In this document: positions 11,317-19,783 of the stretch, piece after piece
How positions within the stretch are numbered: position 1 is the first letter of the stretch
Layout: the number at the start of each line of letters is the position of its first letter
Origin: Flavonifractor sp. An306
GTDB lineage: Bacteria; Bacillota; Clostridia; Oscillospirales; Oscillospiraceae
Assembly (NCBI RefSeq): GCF_002159455.1
Contig: NZ_NFIQ01000004.1
Span: 1-64,000 of the forward strand
Direction of reading: 5' to 3'
Length of the DNA: 64,000 bases
Position numbers and translations under genes: made by a program
Notes under the pieces: model-generated
The model's database searches: none
What the model saw: the letters and a program-made list of their open reading frames with translations, nothing else
What the model was told of the DNA's origin: nothing

Positions 11317-13240
11317 TTTCACCCTCTTCCGCAAGAACCTGTCCCGGTTCTGGCCCATCTGGGGGCTGTACGGCTTTCTGTGGCTGATGCTGCTGCCGGT
11401 GAACGTGCTGGTCAACGGGGAGTACATGGGCCGGGGGCAGGCCCGGATGCTCCCGCTGGAATACTGCAGCGGCTACCTTGGCGCCGCCGTCTTTTTCTCC
11501 CTGGTCTTTGGCATCCTGGCCGCCATGGCGGTGTTTTCCTACCTCTACTCCAGCCGCTCCGCCGGGTTTCTCCACACCCTGCCCCTGCGGCGGGAGGGGC
11601 TGTTTCTCACCAACTACCTGTCGGGCCTGGCCTTCCTGATCGTCCCCAACCTGGCGGTGTTCCTGCTGTCGGTGGCGGTGGAGGCCGCCTTCGGCATCCT
11701 GGTGTTCAGCAGCCTGTTCACCTGGCTGGTGGTGACCTGCCTGCTCAATCTGTTCTTCTACTCCTTCGCCGTGTTCTGCGCCATGTTCACCGGCCACATT
11801 CTGGCCCTGCCCGCCTTTTACGGCATCCTGAACATCCTGGCCGCCGGGCTGTGCTACCTGCTGCAGGACATGGCCAGCCGGTTCCTCTTCGGCTTTACCG
11901 GCGCCGCCTGGATGGAAGATGTGGCCACCTGGCTCACCCCCATCTTGTACCTGGGCCAGCACACCGGCATCGAATACGGGGAAGCGGGGACCAACAGCGC
12001 CTACTTCTCCGGCCTGGGCTATGTGTTCCTGCTGGCCCTGGTGGGGGTGGCCTTCGCCGGGCTGGCTCTGGTGGTGTACCGCCGCCGGCAGCTGGAGAGC
12101 GCCGGCGATGTGGTCAGCGTGGGCTGGGTAAAGCCCGTGTTCCAGTACGGGGTGGCCTTCTGCTGCTCCATCACCCTGGGCAGCCTGTTTGACAACATCT
12201 TCTCCTCTTTGCTGCCCCGCAGCGCCTGGATCCTGCTGGCGTGGATGCTCCTCTGGGGCGCCTTCGGCTACTTTGTGGCCGCCATGCTGCTGCACAAGAG
12301 CTTTTGGGTGTTCAGGCCCTGCTGGAAGGGCTGCGCTGTGTTCCTGGCCGTGCTCACCGCCGCCATGTGCCTGATGGAGCTGGACGGCTTCGGCTTTGAG
12401 CGCCGGGTGCCCGCCGCCGCCCAGGTGGAGCGGGTCTACCTGAGCAGCGTGCGCTCCTACCCGGACGACGATCTGCGGTGGAACACCTACACCCTGGAGG
12501 ACCCGGAGCTGATCGGGCAGCTGGTGGAGCTCCACCAGCGCATTACCCAGGAGAAGGGCTGGCTGGAGGAGGCCGCCAACCATCAGGGCAATTCCTGGTC
12601 GGTGGACGAGGCCGACGGCCTGCAGGTCCAGACCGAGGACGGCGTGGACCTCTCCCTGACCTATATCCTCACCGACGGCTCGATCATGGAGCGGTCTTAC
12701 TACCTGCCGGTGACCACCGAGACCCTGACCGACCCCGATTCCCCCGACGCCATGCTCCAGGCCCTGCTCAACGTCCCCGGCCTGTCGGAGCAATCCTACT
12801 TTGCCGGCCTGTCGGAGGACGACCGGCTGGTGGATGCTGTGCTCACCGCCGTGTACCGGGACGGGGTATCCCGGGGCCTGTACTTCAAGGAGTATCTGCC
12901 CGCCGAGGCCCTCCCCGAGCTGGAGGCGGCCGTCAGGGCCGACCTGGCCGCCGGCAACCTGGGCCGCCGCTATCTGCTGGAGGACCGGGAGCGGCTGGAA
13001 AACTGCTGCTACTGCGATCTGCAGCTGACCTACCGCCTGGTGGAGACCGCCCAGGAAAACCAGAGCGTGACGGTCTCCGGCACCGCTCCCGCCGCCGCGG
13101 CCACACAGGCCAGCACCCGCACCATCGCCATCACCCTCCAGAGGAGCGCGACAAACACCATGGCGGTGCTGGAAAAGTACGGCATCGACCCGGACACCAT
13201 GCTGCCCTCCCACGCGGAATACCAGATGATGGAAAGCTAA
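11291..13240 (+). CDS. ABC transporter permease with large C-terminal domain
   Basis: A 649-residue membrane protein. Several hydrophobic segments are visible in the first 350 residues, among them FWPIWGLYGFLWLMLLPVNV, AAVFFSLVFGILAAMAVFSY and LILVPNLAVFLL-like stretches, followed by a last hydrophobic segment near 350 and a soluble C-terminal half of about 290 residues that is probably extracytoplasmic. It matches the YtrC/YtrD-type permease of the YtrA operon family in layout. The ATG at 11291 follows GGGAGGTGAGG; an earlier in-frame start seven codons upstream is less likely. It is the last gene of the operon and is followed by a terminator. Confidence 0.85.
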   Translation: MRSATLYFNFTLFRKNLSRFWPIWGLYGFLWLMLLPVNVLVNGEYMGRGQARMLPLEYCSGYLGAAVFFSLVFGILAAMAVFSYLYSSRSAGFLHTLPLRREGLFLTNYLSGLAFLIVPNLAVFLLSVAVEAAFGILVFSSLFTWLVVTCLLNLFFYSFAVFCAMFTGHILALPAFYGILNILAAGLCYLLQDMASRFLFGFTGAAWMEDVATWLTPILYLGQHTGIEYGEAGTNSAYFSGLGYVFLLALVGVAFAGLALVVYRRRQLESAGDVVSVGWVKPVFQYGVAFCCSITLGSLFDNIFSSLLPRSAWILLAWMLLWGAFGYFVAAMLLHKSFWVFRPCWKGCAVFLAVLTAAMCLMELDGFGFERRVPAAAQVERVYLSSVRSYPDDDLRWNTYTLEDPELIGQLVELHQRITQEKGWLEEAANHQGNSWSVDEADGLQVQTEDGVDLSLTYILTDGSIMERSYYLPVTTETLTDPDSPDAMLQALLNVPGLSEQSYFAGLSEDDRLVDAVLTAVYRDGVSRGLYFKEYLPAEALPELEAAVRADLAAGNLGRRYLLEDRERLENCCYCDLQLTYRLVETAQENQSVTVSGTAPAAAATQASTRTIAITLQRSATNTMAVLEKYGIDPDTMLPSHAEYQMMES

Positions 13241-13252
13241 CCGGCACCTTTG

Positions 13253-13283
13253 GGCGCTCCGCTTTACGGCGGAGCGCCTTTTT
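13253..13283 (+). terminator. Intrinsic terminator of the YtrA/ABC operon
   Basis: GGCGCTCCGC and GCGGAGCGCC (13253-13262, 13269-13278) form a perfect 10-bp stem with a six-base loop, followed directly by TTTTT. Confidence 0.9.
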
Positions 13284-13379
13284 GCCCTCTTTTTGCATTT
13301 TTGACAAAAGGAAAATGCCACGGCGAAAAACTTTGGCGGCTCCGTGCAGGAAATAACCAAAAATCCCCTGCTCCCGCGG

Positions 13380-13408
13380 TTGATTTTTCGTAAACGCGGA
13401 GGTATAAT
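13380..13408 (+). promoter_or_regulatory. Sigma-A promoter of the thiolase operon
   Basis: TTGATT (13380-13385), a 17-base spacer and a perfect TATAAT (13403-13408). The thiolase ATG lies 60 bases further on. Confidence 0.8.
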
Positions 13409-13468
13409 CTTGCTCGAAGGGTGTTTTTGCATGGGAAAATTTTAAAAATCGTCTGGAGGTCTATGTAC

Positions 13469-14728
13469 ATGAAAGAAGTCTATGTTGTCAACTGCTGCCG
13501 TACCGCCGTGGGCTCTTTTGGCGGCAGTCTGAAGGATGTACCCGCCGTGGATCTGGGCGCCGTCGTGGTGAAGGAGGCCCTGAACCGGGCCGGCGTGAAG
13601 CCCGAGCAGGTGGACGAGCTGATGTTCGGCTGCATCCTTACCTCCGCTCAGGGTCAGAACCCCGCCCGCCAGGTGGGGGTAAAGGCCGGCCTGCCCTACT
13701 CCGTACCCGCCTACACCGTGGGCATGGTGTGCGGCTCCGGTATGAAGTCCGTCATCGAGGGCGCCCGGGCCATCCTGTCCGGCGACGCCGAGGTGGTGGT
13801 TGCCGGCGGCACCGAGAATATGTCCGCCGCCCCCTTCGCCCTGCCCGATGAGCGCTGGGGCGCCCGCATGGGCGACAAGAAGGTGGTGGACACCATGATC
13901 AAGGACGGCCTGTGGGACGCCTACAACAATTACCATATGGGCACCACCGCCGAGAACATCGCCGACGTGTGGGGCATTACCCGGGAAGAGATGGACGCCT
14001 TTGCCGTGTCCTCCCAGAATAAGACCGAGGCCGCCCAGGCCGCCGGCAAGTTCGTGGACGAGATCGTCCCCGTCATGGTCAAGAAGAAGAAGGAAATGGT
14101 GGAGTTCAAGGTGGACGAGTACCCCAAGGCCGGCGTGTCCATGGAGAGCGTGTCCAAGCTCCGCGGCGCCTTCCCCGTGGGTCCCGAGGGCGTGGAGGAC
14201 GAGATCGTTCACACCTTTGACGTCACCCAGGTCCATGAGGCCGACGCCAAACAGCACGTGCAGCGGGTCACCGCCGCCAACGCCTCCGGCATCAACGACG
14301 GCGCCGCCGCCATCGTGCTGGCCTCCGGCGAGGCCGTTGCCAAGTACGGCCTGAAGCCCATGGCCAAGCTGGTGAGCTGGGGCCAGGGCGGCGTGGATCC
14401 CAAGATCATGGGCGTGGGCCCCGTGCCCGCCTCCCGTCAGGCCATGGCCAAGGCCGGCCTGAAGATCGAGGATATGGATCTGGTGGAGGCCAACGAGGCC
14501 TTTGCCGCCCAATCCATCGCCGTGGCCCGTGAGCTGGGCTTCGACATGAGCAAGGTCAACGTCAACGGCGGCGCCATTTCCATCGGCCACCCCGTGGGCT
14601 GCTCCGGCGCCCGCATCATTGTCACCCTGCTCCACGAGATGCAGAAACGGTCCGACGCCAAGCGCGGTCTGGCCACCCTGTGCATCGGCGGCGGCATGGG
14701 TGTTGCCACCATCTTCGAAAAGTGTTAA
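13469..14728 (+). CDS. thlA: Acetyl-CoA C-acetyltransferase (thiolase)
   Basis: A 419-residue degradative/biosynthetic thiolase, condensing two acetyl-CoA to acetoacetyl-CoA, the first step toward butyrate. The acyl-accepting Cys88 sits in GMVCGSGMKS, His374 in ISIGHPVGCSGAR and the second catalytic Cys405 in LCIGGGMG. The family norm is about 390-395 residues; the extra length comes from a moderately longer central region. The ATG at 13469 is favoured over one six bases upstream because CTGGAGGT is eight bases away. A perfect TATAAT promoter precedes it, and CoA-transferase subunits A and B follow, probably as one operon. Confidence 0.95.
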   Translation: MKEVYVVNCCRTAVGSFGGSLKDVPAVDLGAVVVKEALNRAGVKPEQVDELMFGCILTSAQGQNPARQVGVKAGLPYSVPAYTVGMVCGSGMKSVIEGARAILSGDAEVVVAGGTENMSAAPFALPDERWGARMGDKKVVDTMIKDGLWDAYNNYHMGTTAENIADVWGITREEMDAFAVSSQNKTEAAQAAGKFVDEIVPVMVKKKKEMVEFKVDEYPKAGVSMESVSKLRGAFPVGPEGVEDEIVHTFDVTQVHEADAKQHVQRVTAANASGINDGAAAIVLASGEAVAKYGLKPMAKLVSWGQGGVDPKIMGVGPVPASRQAMAKAGLKIEDMDLVEANEAFAAQSIAVARELGFDMSKVNVNGGAISIGHPVGCSGARIIVTLLHEMQKRSDAKRGLATLCIGGGMGVATIFEKC

Positions 14729-14742
14729 AATTATAACAAGGA

Positions 14743-14763
14743 GTGCCGGACGCTCTCCGGCAC
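14743..14763 (+). other. Hairpin between thiolase and CoA-transferase A
   Basis: GTGCCGGA, a five-base loop and TCCGGCAC form a perfect 8-bp stem 15 bases after the thiolase stop. No T-run follows. It may tune relative mRNA stability within the operon. Confidence 0.45.
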
Positions 14764-14808
14764 GCCTTCCCTGAATCCCCTTATTTTACATACAGGAGGG
14801 TAACAATC

Positions 14809-15501
14809 GTGCGCAACAAGGTAATTTCCATTGAGGAAGCGGTGAACATGATCCCCGACGGCGCCACCATCATGTTCGGCGGCTTCCTGGGCTGCGGCAG
14901 CGCCCATAAGGTGATCGAGGCCCTGGCCAAGAAGGGCACCAAGGACCTGACCATCATCGGCAACGACTGCGGCATGGCCACCGGCCCCCACGGCGAGGAG
15001 TATTACGGCATGGCCAAGCTGGTCCACAACAAGCAGGTCAAGCGTGTCATCGCCACCCACGTGGGCATGACCCCCGACGTGGGCACCCAGGGCATGGTGG
15101 AAAAGACCCTGCAGGTGGATCTGGTGCCCCAGGGCTCCCTGGCCGAGATGATCCGGGCCGCCGGCGCCGGTCTGGGCGGCGTGCTCACCCCCACCGGCGT
15201 GGGCACCATTGTGGAGGACTCCCCGCTGTGCATGGGCAAGCAGACCATCAACGGCAAGGAGTACCTGCTGATGCAGCCCGTTCACGCCGACTTTGCCATC
15301 ATCAACGGCCACACTGTGGACAAGTTCGGCAACGTCTGGTACAAGGGCACCACCCGCAACTTCAACATTGTCATGGCCACCGCCGCCGACGTGGTGATCT
15401 GCGAGGCGGACAACCTGGTGGAGATTGGCGACATCGAGCCTGAGAACGTGGTTACCTCCGGCGCCTTTGTCAACTACATCGTGGATGGAGGGAATGCATA
15501 A
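14809..15501 (+). CDS. ctfA: CoA-transferase subunit A (butyrate/acetoacetate type)
   Basis: A 230-residue alpha subunit of a class I 3-oxoacid-type CoA-transferase. The N-terminus NKVISIEEAVNMIPDGATIMFGGFLGCG and GVGTIVEDSPLCMGK resemble AtoD/CtfA proteins, which move CoA between acetoacetyl- or butyryl-CoA and acetate. The start is GTG at 14809, with ACAGGAGGG seven to eight bases upstream; an in-frame ATG 22 codons earlier lies within the upstream hairpin region and is not credible. Its stop overlaps the start of subunit B (TAATG). Confidence 0.92.
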   Translation: MRNKVISIEEAVNMIPDGATIMFGGFLGCGSAHKVIEALAKKGTKDLTIIGNDCGMATGPHGEEYYGMAKLVHNKQVKRVIATHVGMTPDVGTQGMVEKTLQVDLVPQGSLAEMIRAAGAGLGGVLTPTGVGTIVEDSPLCMGKQTINGKEYLLMQPVHADFAIINGHTVDKFGNVWYKGTTRNFNIVMATAADVVICEADNLVEIGDIEPENVVTSGAFVNYIVDGGNA

Positions 15502-16160
15502 TGGAAAAGTCTGAGATCAAGGGCTTTATCGCCAAGCGTGTGGCTCAGGAGCTGAAGGACGGCGACGTGGTCAACCTGGGCATCGGCCTGCCCACCCTGG
15601 TTCCCGCCTACCTGCCCGAGGGCGTGGAGGTTATCCTCCAGTCCGAGAACGGCATCATCGGCACCGGCGCCAAGCCCTCCGCCGAGGAGGCCGACCCCAA
15701 GTACAAGACCGACGCCGGCGGACAGCCTGCCCAGGCCGCTCCCTTCGGCTGCTACATTGACTCCGCCACCTCCTTCGGCTTCATCCGGGGCGGCCACGTC
15801 AACGCCACCATCCTGGGCGGCCTGGAAGTGGACGAGGAGGGCTCCCTGTCCAACTGGATCATCCCCGGCAAGAAGATGCCCGGCATGGGCGGCGCCATGG
15901 ACCTGCTGGTGGGCGCCAAGGAAGTCATCGTGGCCATGGAGCACACCGCCAAGGGCAACCCCAAGATCCTGAAGAAGTGCACCCTGCCCTACACCGCCGT
16001 GCACTGCGTCACCAAGATCATCACCGAGATGGCCGTGATCAACGTGACCGACAAGGGTCTGGAGCTGGTGGAGTACAACCCCGAGTTCACCGTGGAGCAG
16101 ATCCAGGCCGCCACCGCTGCCGAGCTGATCGTCTCCCCCGACCTCAAGCCCATGTGCTGA
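15501..16160 (+). CDS. ctfB: CoA-transferase subunit B (butyrate/acetoacetate type)
   Basis: A 219-residue beta subunit. The catalytic glutamate that forms the CoA-thioester intermediate is Glu49 in LQSENGIIGTG. GGHVNATILGGLEVDEEG and GMGGAMDLLVGAK are typical of AtoA/CtfB. Together with subunit A it would regenerate butyryl- or acetoacetyl-CoA using acetate, releasing acetyl-CoA. The start codon overlaps the stop of subunit A, so the two are coupled and probably made in equal amounts. A strong terminator follows. Confidence 0.94.
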   Translation: MEKSEIKGFIAKRVAQELKDGDVVNLGIGLPTLVPAYLPEGVEVILQSENGIIGTGAKPSAEEADPKYKTDAGGQPAQAAPFGCYIDSATSFGFIRGGHVNATILGGLEVDEEGSLSNWIIPGKKMPGMGGAMDLLVGAKEVIVAMEHTAKGNPKILKKCTLPYTAVHCVTKIITEMAVINVTDKGLELVEYNPEFTVEQIQAATAAELIVSPDLKPMC

Positions 16161-16178
16161 TTTCACCCCATATATCAG

Positions 16179-16214
16179 ACAAGCCCCGCGGCAAAGCCGC
16201 GGGGCTTGTTTTTT
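16179..16214 (+). terminator. Terminator of the thiolase/CoA-transferase operon
   Basis: ACAAGCCCCGCGGC, loop AAA, GCCGCGGGGCTTGT form a 14-bp stem followed by TTTTT. The convergent mocA-like gene ends two bases later. Confidence 0.92.
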
Positions 16215-16215
16215 G

Positions 16216-16779
16216 CTATGGGAGCAGGTCCGCCGGGGTGTCCACGTCGGCCAGCTCCCGGGGTGAGGCGGCCTCCACCAGGATCAGCCGCTCCGGGTGG
16301 CGGCGGATCACCGCCCCGCCCCCCACGTCGCCGGTGAGGGCGGCCAGCTCCCCGAACAGGTCCCGGGGAAAGACCGCCGGGTTCCCCCGCCGGCCCCGCC
16401 AGGACAGGGCGCACAGGCTGGTTTCCAATTCCCAAAAGACATCCAGCATCCGGATAATACTATCCGTAGTCAGATAGGGCTGGTCGCTCACCGAAAAGAG
16501 CACGCCGTCCAGATCCTCCATGGCGGACAGGCCCAGCCGGACGGAGGCGGAGATTCCCTCCGCCGCGCCGCTGTTTCTGAGGGGGAGGAAGCCCAGCTCC
16601 TCCCCCGCCGCCAGGATCTCCCCGTAGGGGGAGCACACCGCCAGCCGGTCCAGCCCGGCCCCCGCCAGGGTGTCCATGGCCCGGCGGTAGAGGGGCACCC
16701 CATCCACCGCCGTCAGCAGCTTGTTGGACCCGAACCGCTTCCCCTGGCCGGAGGCCAGCAGCACACCGCCTACCCTCAC
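16216..16779 (-). CDS. mocA: MocA-like molybdenum cofactor nucleotidyltransferase
   Basis: A 187-residue nucleotidyltransferase of the MobA-like fold. GGVLLASGQGKRFGSNKLL is the nucleotide-binding loop and FSVSDQPYL holds the metal-binding aspartate; GRRGNPAVFPR is the conserved substrate loop. MocA makes molybdopterin cytosine dinucleotide, the cofactor form used by XDH-type hydroxylases in bacteria. The start is GTG overlapping the stop of the hydantoinase gene (GTGA). In E. coli mocA, yqeB, yqeC, the hydantoinase gene and xdhABC form one region; here they are split over about 20 kb. This makes a role in maturing XdhABC likely. Confidence 0.88.
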   Translation of the reverse strand: MRVGGVLLASGQGKRFGSNKLLTAVDGVPLYRRAMDTLAGAGLDRLAVCSPYGEILAAGEELGFLPLRNSGAAEGISASVRLGLSAMEDLDGVLFSVSDQPYLTTDSIIRMLDVFWELETSLCALSWRGRRGNPAVFPRDLFGELAALTGDVGGGAVIRRHPERLILVEAASPRELADVDTPADLLP

Positions 16780-18158
16780 CGCCAGAACTGGGCGGGGCCC
16801 CGGTGGACATACCGGCCCAGGCCCTCGGCCACCACCTTGCCCCCCGCCACGGCCACCTGGCCGCTGAGGAGCACGGTGTCGGTACGGCCCGCCATCTCCA
16901 TCCCCTCATAGGGGGTGTAGTCCACCCGCTGGTACTGGGCTTCGGCGGTAATCCGCCAGGTGTGATCCTGGTCGAAAATCACAATATCGGCGTCGCTGCC
17001 CACCTGCAGGGCCCCCTTGTGGGGGAACATGCCGAAAAGCTGGGCGGGGTGCTGGGCCAGGGCCAGCATCATCTGATGGGGGGTGATCCGGCCGGAGCGC
17101 ACCCCGTAGGTGTACATCAGGGCGGGCCGGTGCTCGGCGCCGGGGATGCCGCCGGGGATGGCGGAGAAGTCGTCCTTCCCCAGCTCCTTGGTGGGGTGGA
17201 AGTTGAAGGAGCAGTGGTCGGTGCCGATGGTGTCGATCTCCCCGCCCTCCAGGGCCTGCCACAGGGCATCCACGTCGGACTGAGGCCGCAGAGGGGGCGC
17301 GCAGACGTACTTGGCGCTCTCAAAGCCGGGCAGGTGGTACTTCTCCTCGGTCATGGTGAGGTACTGGGGACAGGTCTCCAGGTACACCTTCTGGCCCCGG
17401 GCTCTGGCCCGCCGGGCGGCCTCCAGGCCCCGCTGGGTGGACAGGTGGACCACATTCACCGGATAGCCCGCCTGCTCGGCCAGGGCCAGCCAGCGGTCCA
17501 CCGCCTCGGCCTCCATGACGGCGGTGTGGGACAGGGGGTGGCTGGCAGGAGACAGCTTGCCGGCGGCCTTCAGCTCGGCGATGGCGGCGTCGATGAGGTC
17601 GCCGTTTTCACAGTGGCAGCCCACAATGCCCCCCTCTTTCCCTACGGCCTTGATGACCTCATAGGCCACGCCGTCGGGCACCCGGATGTTGGCATAGGCC
17701 AGGTACACCTTGTAGGAGGTGACCCCCTGCTCGCTCATCCGGGGGATCTCCTCCAGGATCCGGCTGTCCCAGTCCTTGATGGTCATATGGAAGCCGTAGT
17801 GGCAGCTGGCGTGGCCCTCGGCCCGGCTGTGCCACTCCTCCAGGGCGGACTGGAGGGAGGCCCCCCGCTGGGTCTCGGCGAAGTCCAGCACGCAGGTGGT
17901 GCCCCCCGCCAGGGCGGCCCGGGTGCCGCTCTCCCAGTTGTCGGCGGTCTCCCGGATGGTGCCCTTGTTCATCTCAAAGTGGGTGTGGGTGTCGATAAAG
18001 CCGGGAAAGACCAGCTTTCCCCTGGCGTCAATCACCTGGCTGTCCCCCACGGGCAGGTTGGGGCCGATCTGGGCGATCTGCTCCCCCTCCACCCGCAGGT
18101 CGGCCTGCACCGGCCCCTCGGGGCAGAGCAGAGTGCCGTTTTGAATGAGTATGGACAT
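16776..18158 (-). CDS. hyuA: Dihydropyrimidinase / D-hydantoinase family amidohydrolase
   Basis: A 460-residue cyclic amidohydrolase. All binuclear metal ligands are visible: His58 and His60 (IDTHTHFE), the carbamylated Lys150 (SYKVYLAY), His182 (GCHCEN), His238 (VVHLST) and Asp314 (GTDHCSF). Such enzymes open hydantoin- or dihydropyrimidine-like rings. Next to a MocA homologue and PLP enzymes, and in a genome segment with xdhABC, it most plausibly acts in anaerobic purine breakdown, like the hydantoinase of the E. coli yge/xdh region; the natural substrate is inferred. The ATG follows GAGGGGG. It is the fourth gene of a five-gene operon. Confidence 0.92.
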   Translation of the reverse strand: MSILIQNGTLLCPEGPVQADLRVEGEQIAQIGPNLPVGDSQVIDARGKLVFPGFIDTHTHFEMNKGTIRETADNWESGTRAALAGGTTCVLDFAETQRGASLQSALEEWHSRAEGHASCHYGFHMTIKDWDSRILEEIPRMSEQGVTSYKVYLAYANIRVPDGVAYEVIKAVGKEGGIVGCHCENGDLIDAAIAELKAAGKLSPASHPLSHTAVMEAEAVDRWLALAEQAGYPVNVVHLSTQRGLEAARRARARGQKVYLETCPQYLTMTEEKYHLPGFESAKYVCAPPLRPQSDVDALWQALEGGEIDTIGTDHCSFNFHPTKELGKDDFSAIPGGIPGAEHRPALMYTYGVRSGRITPHQMMLALAQHPAQLFGMFPHKGALQVGSDADIVIFDQDHTWRITAEAQYQRVDYTPYEGMEMAGRTDTVLLSGQVAVAGGKVVAEGLGRYVHRGPAQFWR

Positions 18159-18175
18159 GGAAGAAACCCCCTCTC

Positions 18176-18514
18176 TCAAAACTGAGCCAAAATCACAGGC
18201 ACCGCCATCTTGACGGCCCCCACCGCCATGGTCATAAAGAACAGCAGCAGCAGGGCCTTGCCCCGGCTCTCAAAGGCGTCCTCCCACCGGTCCATCATCC
18301 GGGTAAAGTTGGCCACCCGCTGCTGGGCGCCGATCAGGTCGGCAATGCTCTTGATGAGGGAGAATACGGTGTAGGCCATCCACAGGGGCAGAAAGGCGAT
18401 GGCGATGGTGCCCATGCCGGTGGTGGTGATGTAGAGAATAACGGTGGTGGCAAAGCTGGCCAGCGTAAAGAGCATGTAGAACCAGACTCCCACCTTGGCG
18501 GCGCGTACGTTCAT
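18176..18514 (-). CDS. Small membrane protein of unknown function
   Basis: A 112-residue protein with three hydrophobic segments: VGVWFYMLFTLASFATTVIL, MGTIAIAFLPLWMAYTVFSL and ALLLLFFMTMAVGAVKMAVP. A polar stretch between the second and third carries ADLIGAQQRVANFTRMMDRW. I do not recognise a family. It sits between the threonine-synthase-like gene (1 base away) and the hydantoinase gene (17 bases), with an AAAGGA ribosome site, so it is part of that operon and might serve transport or membrane anchoring for the pathway. Confidence 0.75.
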   Translation of the reverse strand: MNVRAAKVGVWFYMLFTLASFATTVILYITTTGMGTIAIAFLPLWMAYTVFSLIKSIADLIGAQQRVANFTRMMDRWEDAFESRGKALLLLFFMTMAVGAVKMAVPVILAQF

Positions 18515-18515
18515 A

Positions 18516-19769
18516 TCAATGATTCCTTTCCACGGGTGTAATGTGGTGAGCCGCAAAAGCGGCCAGCAGGGCCTCCATGTCCGGCCTGACCAGTATGGGC
18601 TCCCCGGCGGCTTTGATGCCGTTTGCCACGTCCTTCAGGCCGTTGCCGGTGACGATGCTCACCACCGTACTGTCTGGCGGGATCAGCCCCAGCTCCAGGG
18701 CCTTTTTCACCCCGGCGGTGCCGGTCACCCCGGCGGGCTCCCCGAACACCCCCTGGGTGCGGCCCAGCAGGCGCATGGCGGAGAGAATCTCCTCGTCGGA
18801 CACGTTGACCGCCACCCCCTCCGACTCCCGAATGGCGTTGAGGGCCTTGTCCGGGTTGCGGGGCACCCCCACGGCGATGGAGTCGGCCAGGGTATTCTCC
18901 TCCATGGGCTGCCAGGGCTGGCCGGTCTGGATGGCCCGGTTCAGGGGGCAGCAGCCCTCCGCCTGGACGGCGATGAGCCGGGGTAGCTTTTCGATGAACC
19001 CGGCGGCGTACAGGTCCTTCAGGCCCTTCCAGGCCCCGGCGATGGTGCAGCCGTCCCCCACCGACAGGGCGATGTAGTCGGGGACCTGCCAGCCCAGCTG
19101 CTCCATGATCTCCAGGGTCACCGTCTTTTTCCCCTCCGACAGGTAGGGGTTGATGGCGGCGTTGCGGTTGTACCAGCCCCATTTGTCAATGGCGGCCCTG
19201 GACAGCTCAAAGGTGTCCTCATAGGAGCCGTCCACGCTGATGACGGTGGCCCCGAAGATGCGCAGCTGGGCCACCTTCCCCTTGGGGGCCCGGCTGGGCA
19301 CAAAGATGTAGGTGGCAAAGCCCGCGGCGGCGGCGTTCCCCGCCAGGGAGGAGGCGGCGTTGCCGGTGGAGGAGCAGGCGATGGTGTCCGCCACCGCCTC
19401 TTTGGCCTTGGCCACCGCCATGGCGGAGGCCCGGTCCTTCAGGGAGGCGGTGGGGTTGAGGCCATCGTCCTTGATGTACAGGGTCTTAAGGCCCAACTCC
19501 CCCGCCAGCCGGTCCGCCTTGTACAGCGGCGACCAGCCCACCCGCAGGGGGGGCGGGGCGGTGGTCTCCTCCACCGGCAGGAAGGGCCGGTACCGCCACA
19601 TGGAGCGGTCGGGGTTCCCCTCCAGGTCCCTGGGGGAGCAGTCCCGCCGGATGGCGGCGTAGTCGTATTGGATGTCCAGGATCCCCCCGCAGGCGCAGGT
19701 GGTGAGGTCGGGGACGGCGGCATACTCCCGGCCGCATTTGACGCACTTGGCGCCCAGCACATATTTCAT
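18516..19769 (-). CDS. Threonine synthase-like PLP enzyme
   Basis: A 417-residue fold-type II PLP enzyme. An N-terminal zinc-ribbon-like cluster (Cys9, Cys12, Cys25, Cys27) precedes the catalytic Lys111 in NPTASLKDRAS and the phosphate-binding SSTGNAASS (133-141). This layout is that of threonine synthase, yet no homoserine pathway genes are near. In this operon, with a second PLP enzyme, a hydantoinase and mocA, it may instead be a lyase or ammonia-lyase acting on a purine-derived amino acid; that is inference. The ATG at 19769 has GGGGG seven bases upstream. A much longer in-frame reading upstream overlaps the next gene and is rejected. Confidence 0.85.
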   Translation of the reverse strand: MKYVLGAKCVKCGREYAAVPDLTTCACGGILDIQYDYAAIRRDCSPRDLEGNPDRSMWRYRPFLPVEETTAPPPLRVGWSPLYKADRLAGELGLKTLYIKDDGLNPTASLKDRASAMAVAKAKEAVADTIACSSTGNAASSLAGNAAAAGFATYIFVPSRAPKGKVAQLRIFGATVISVDGSYEDTFELSRAAIDKWGWYNRNAAINPYLSEGKKTVTLEIMEQLGWQVPDYIALSVGDGCTIAGAWKGLKDLYAAGFIEKLPRLIAVQAEGCCPLNRAIQTGQPWQPMEENTLADSIAVGVPRNPDKALNAIRESEGVAVNVSDEEILSAMRLLGRTQGVFGEPAGVTGTAGVKKALELGLIPPDSTVVSIVTGNGLKDVANGIKAAGEPILVRPDMEALLAAFAAHHITPVERNH

Positions 19770-19783
19770 GGAGGAACCCCCTT

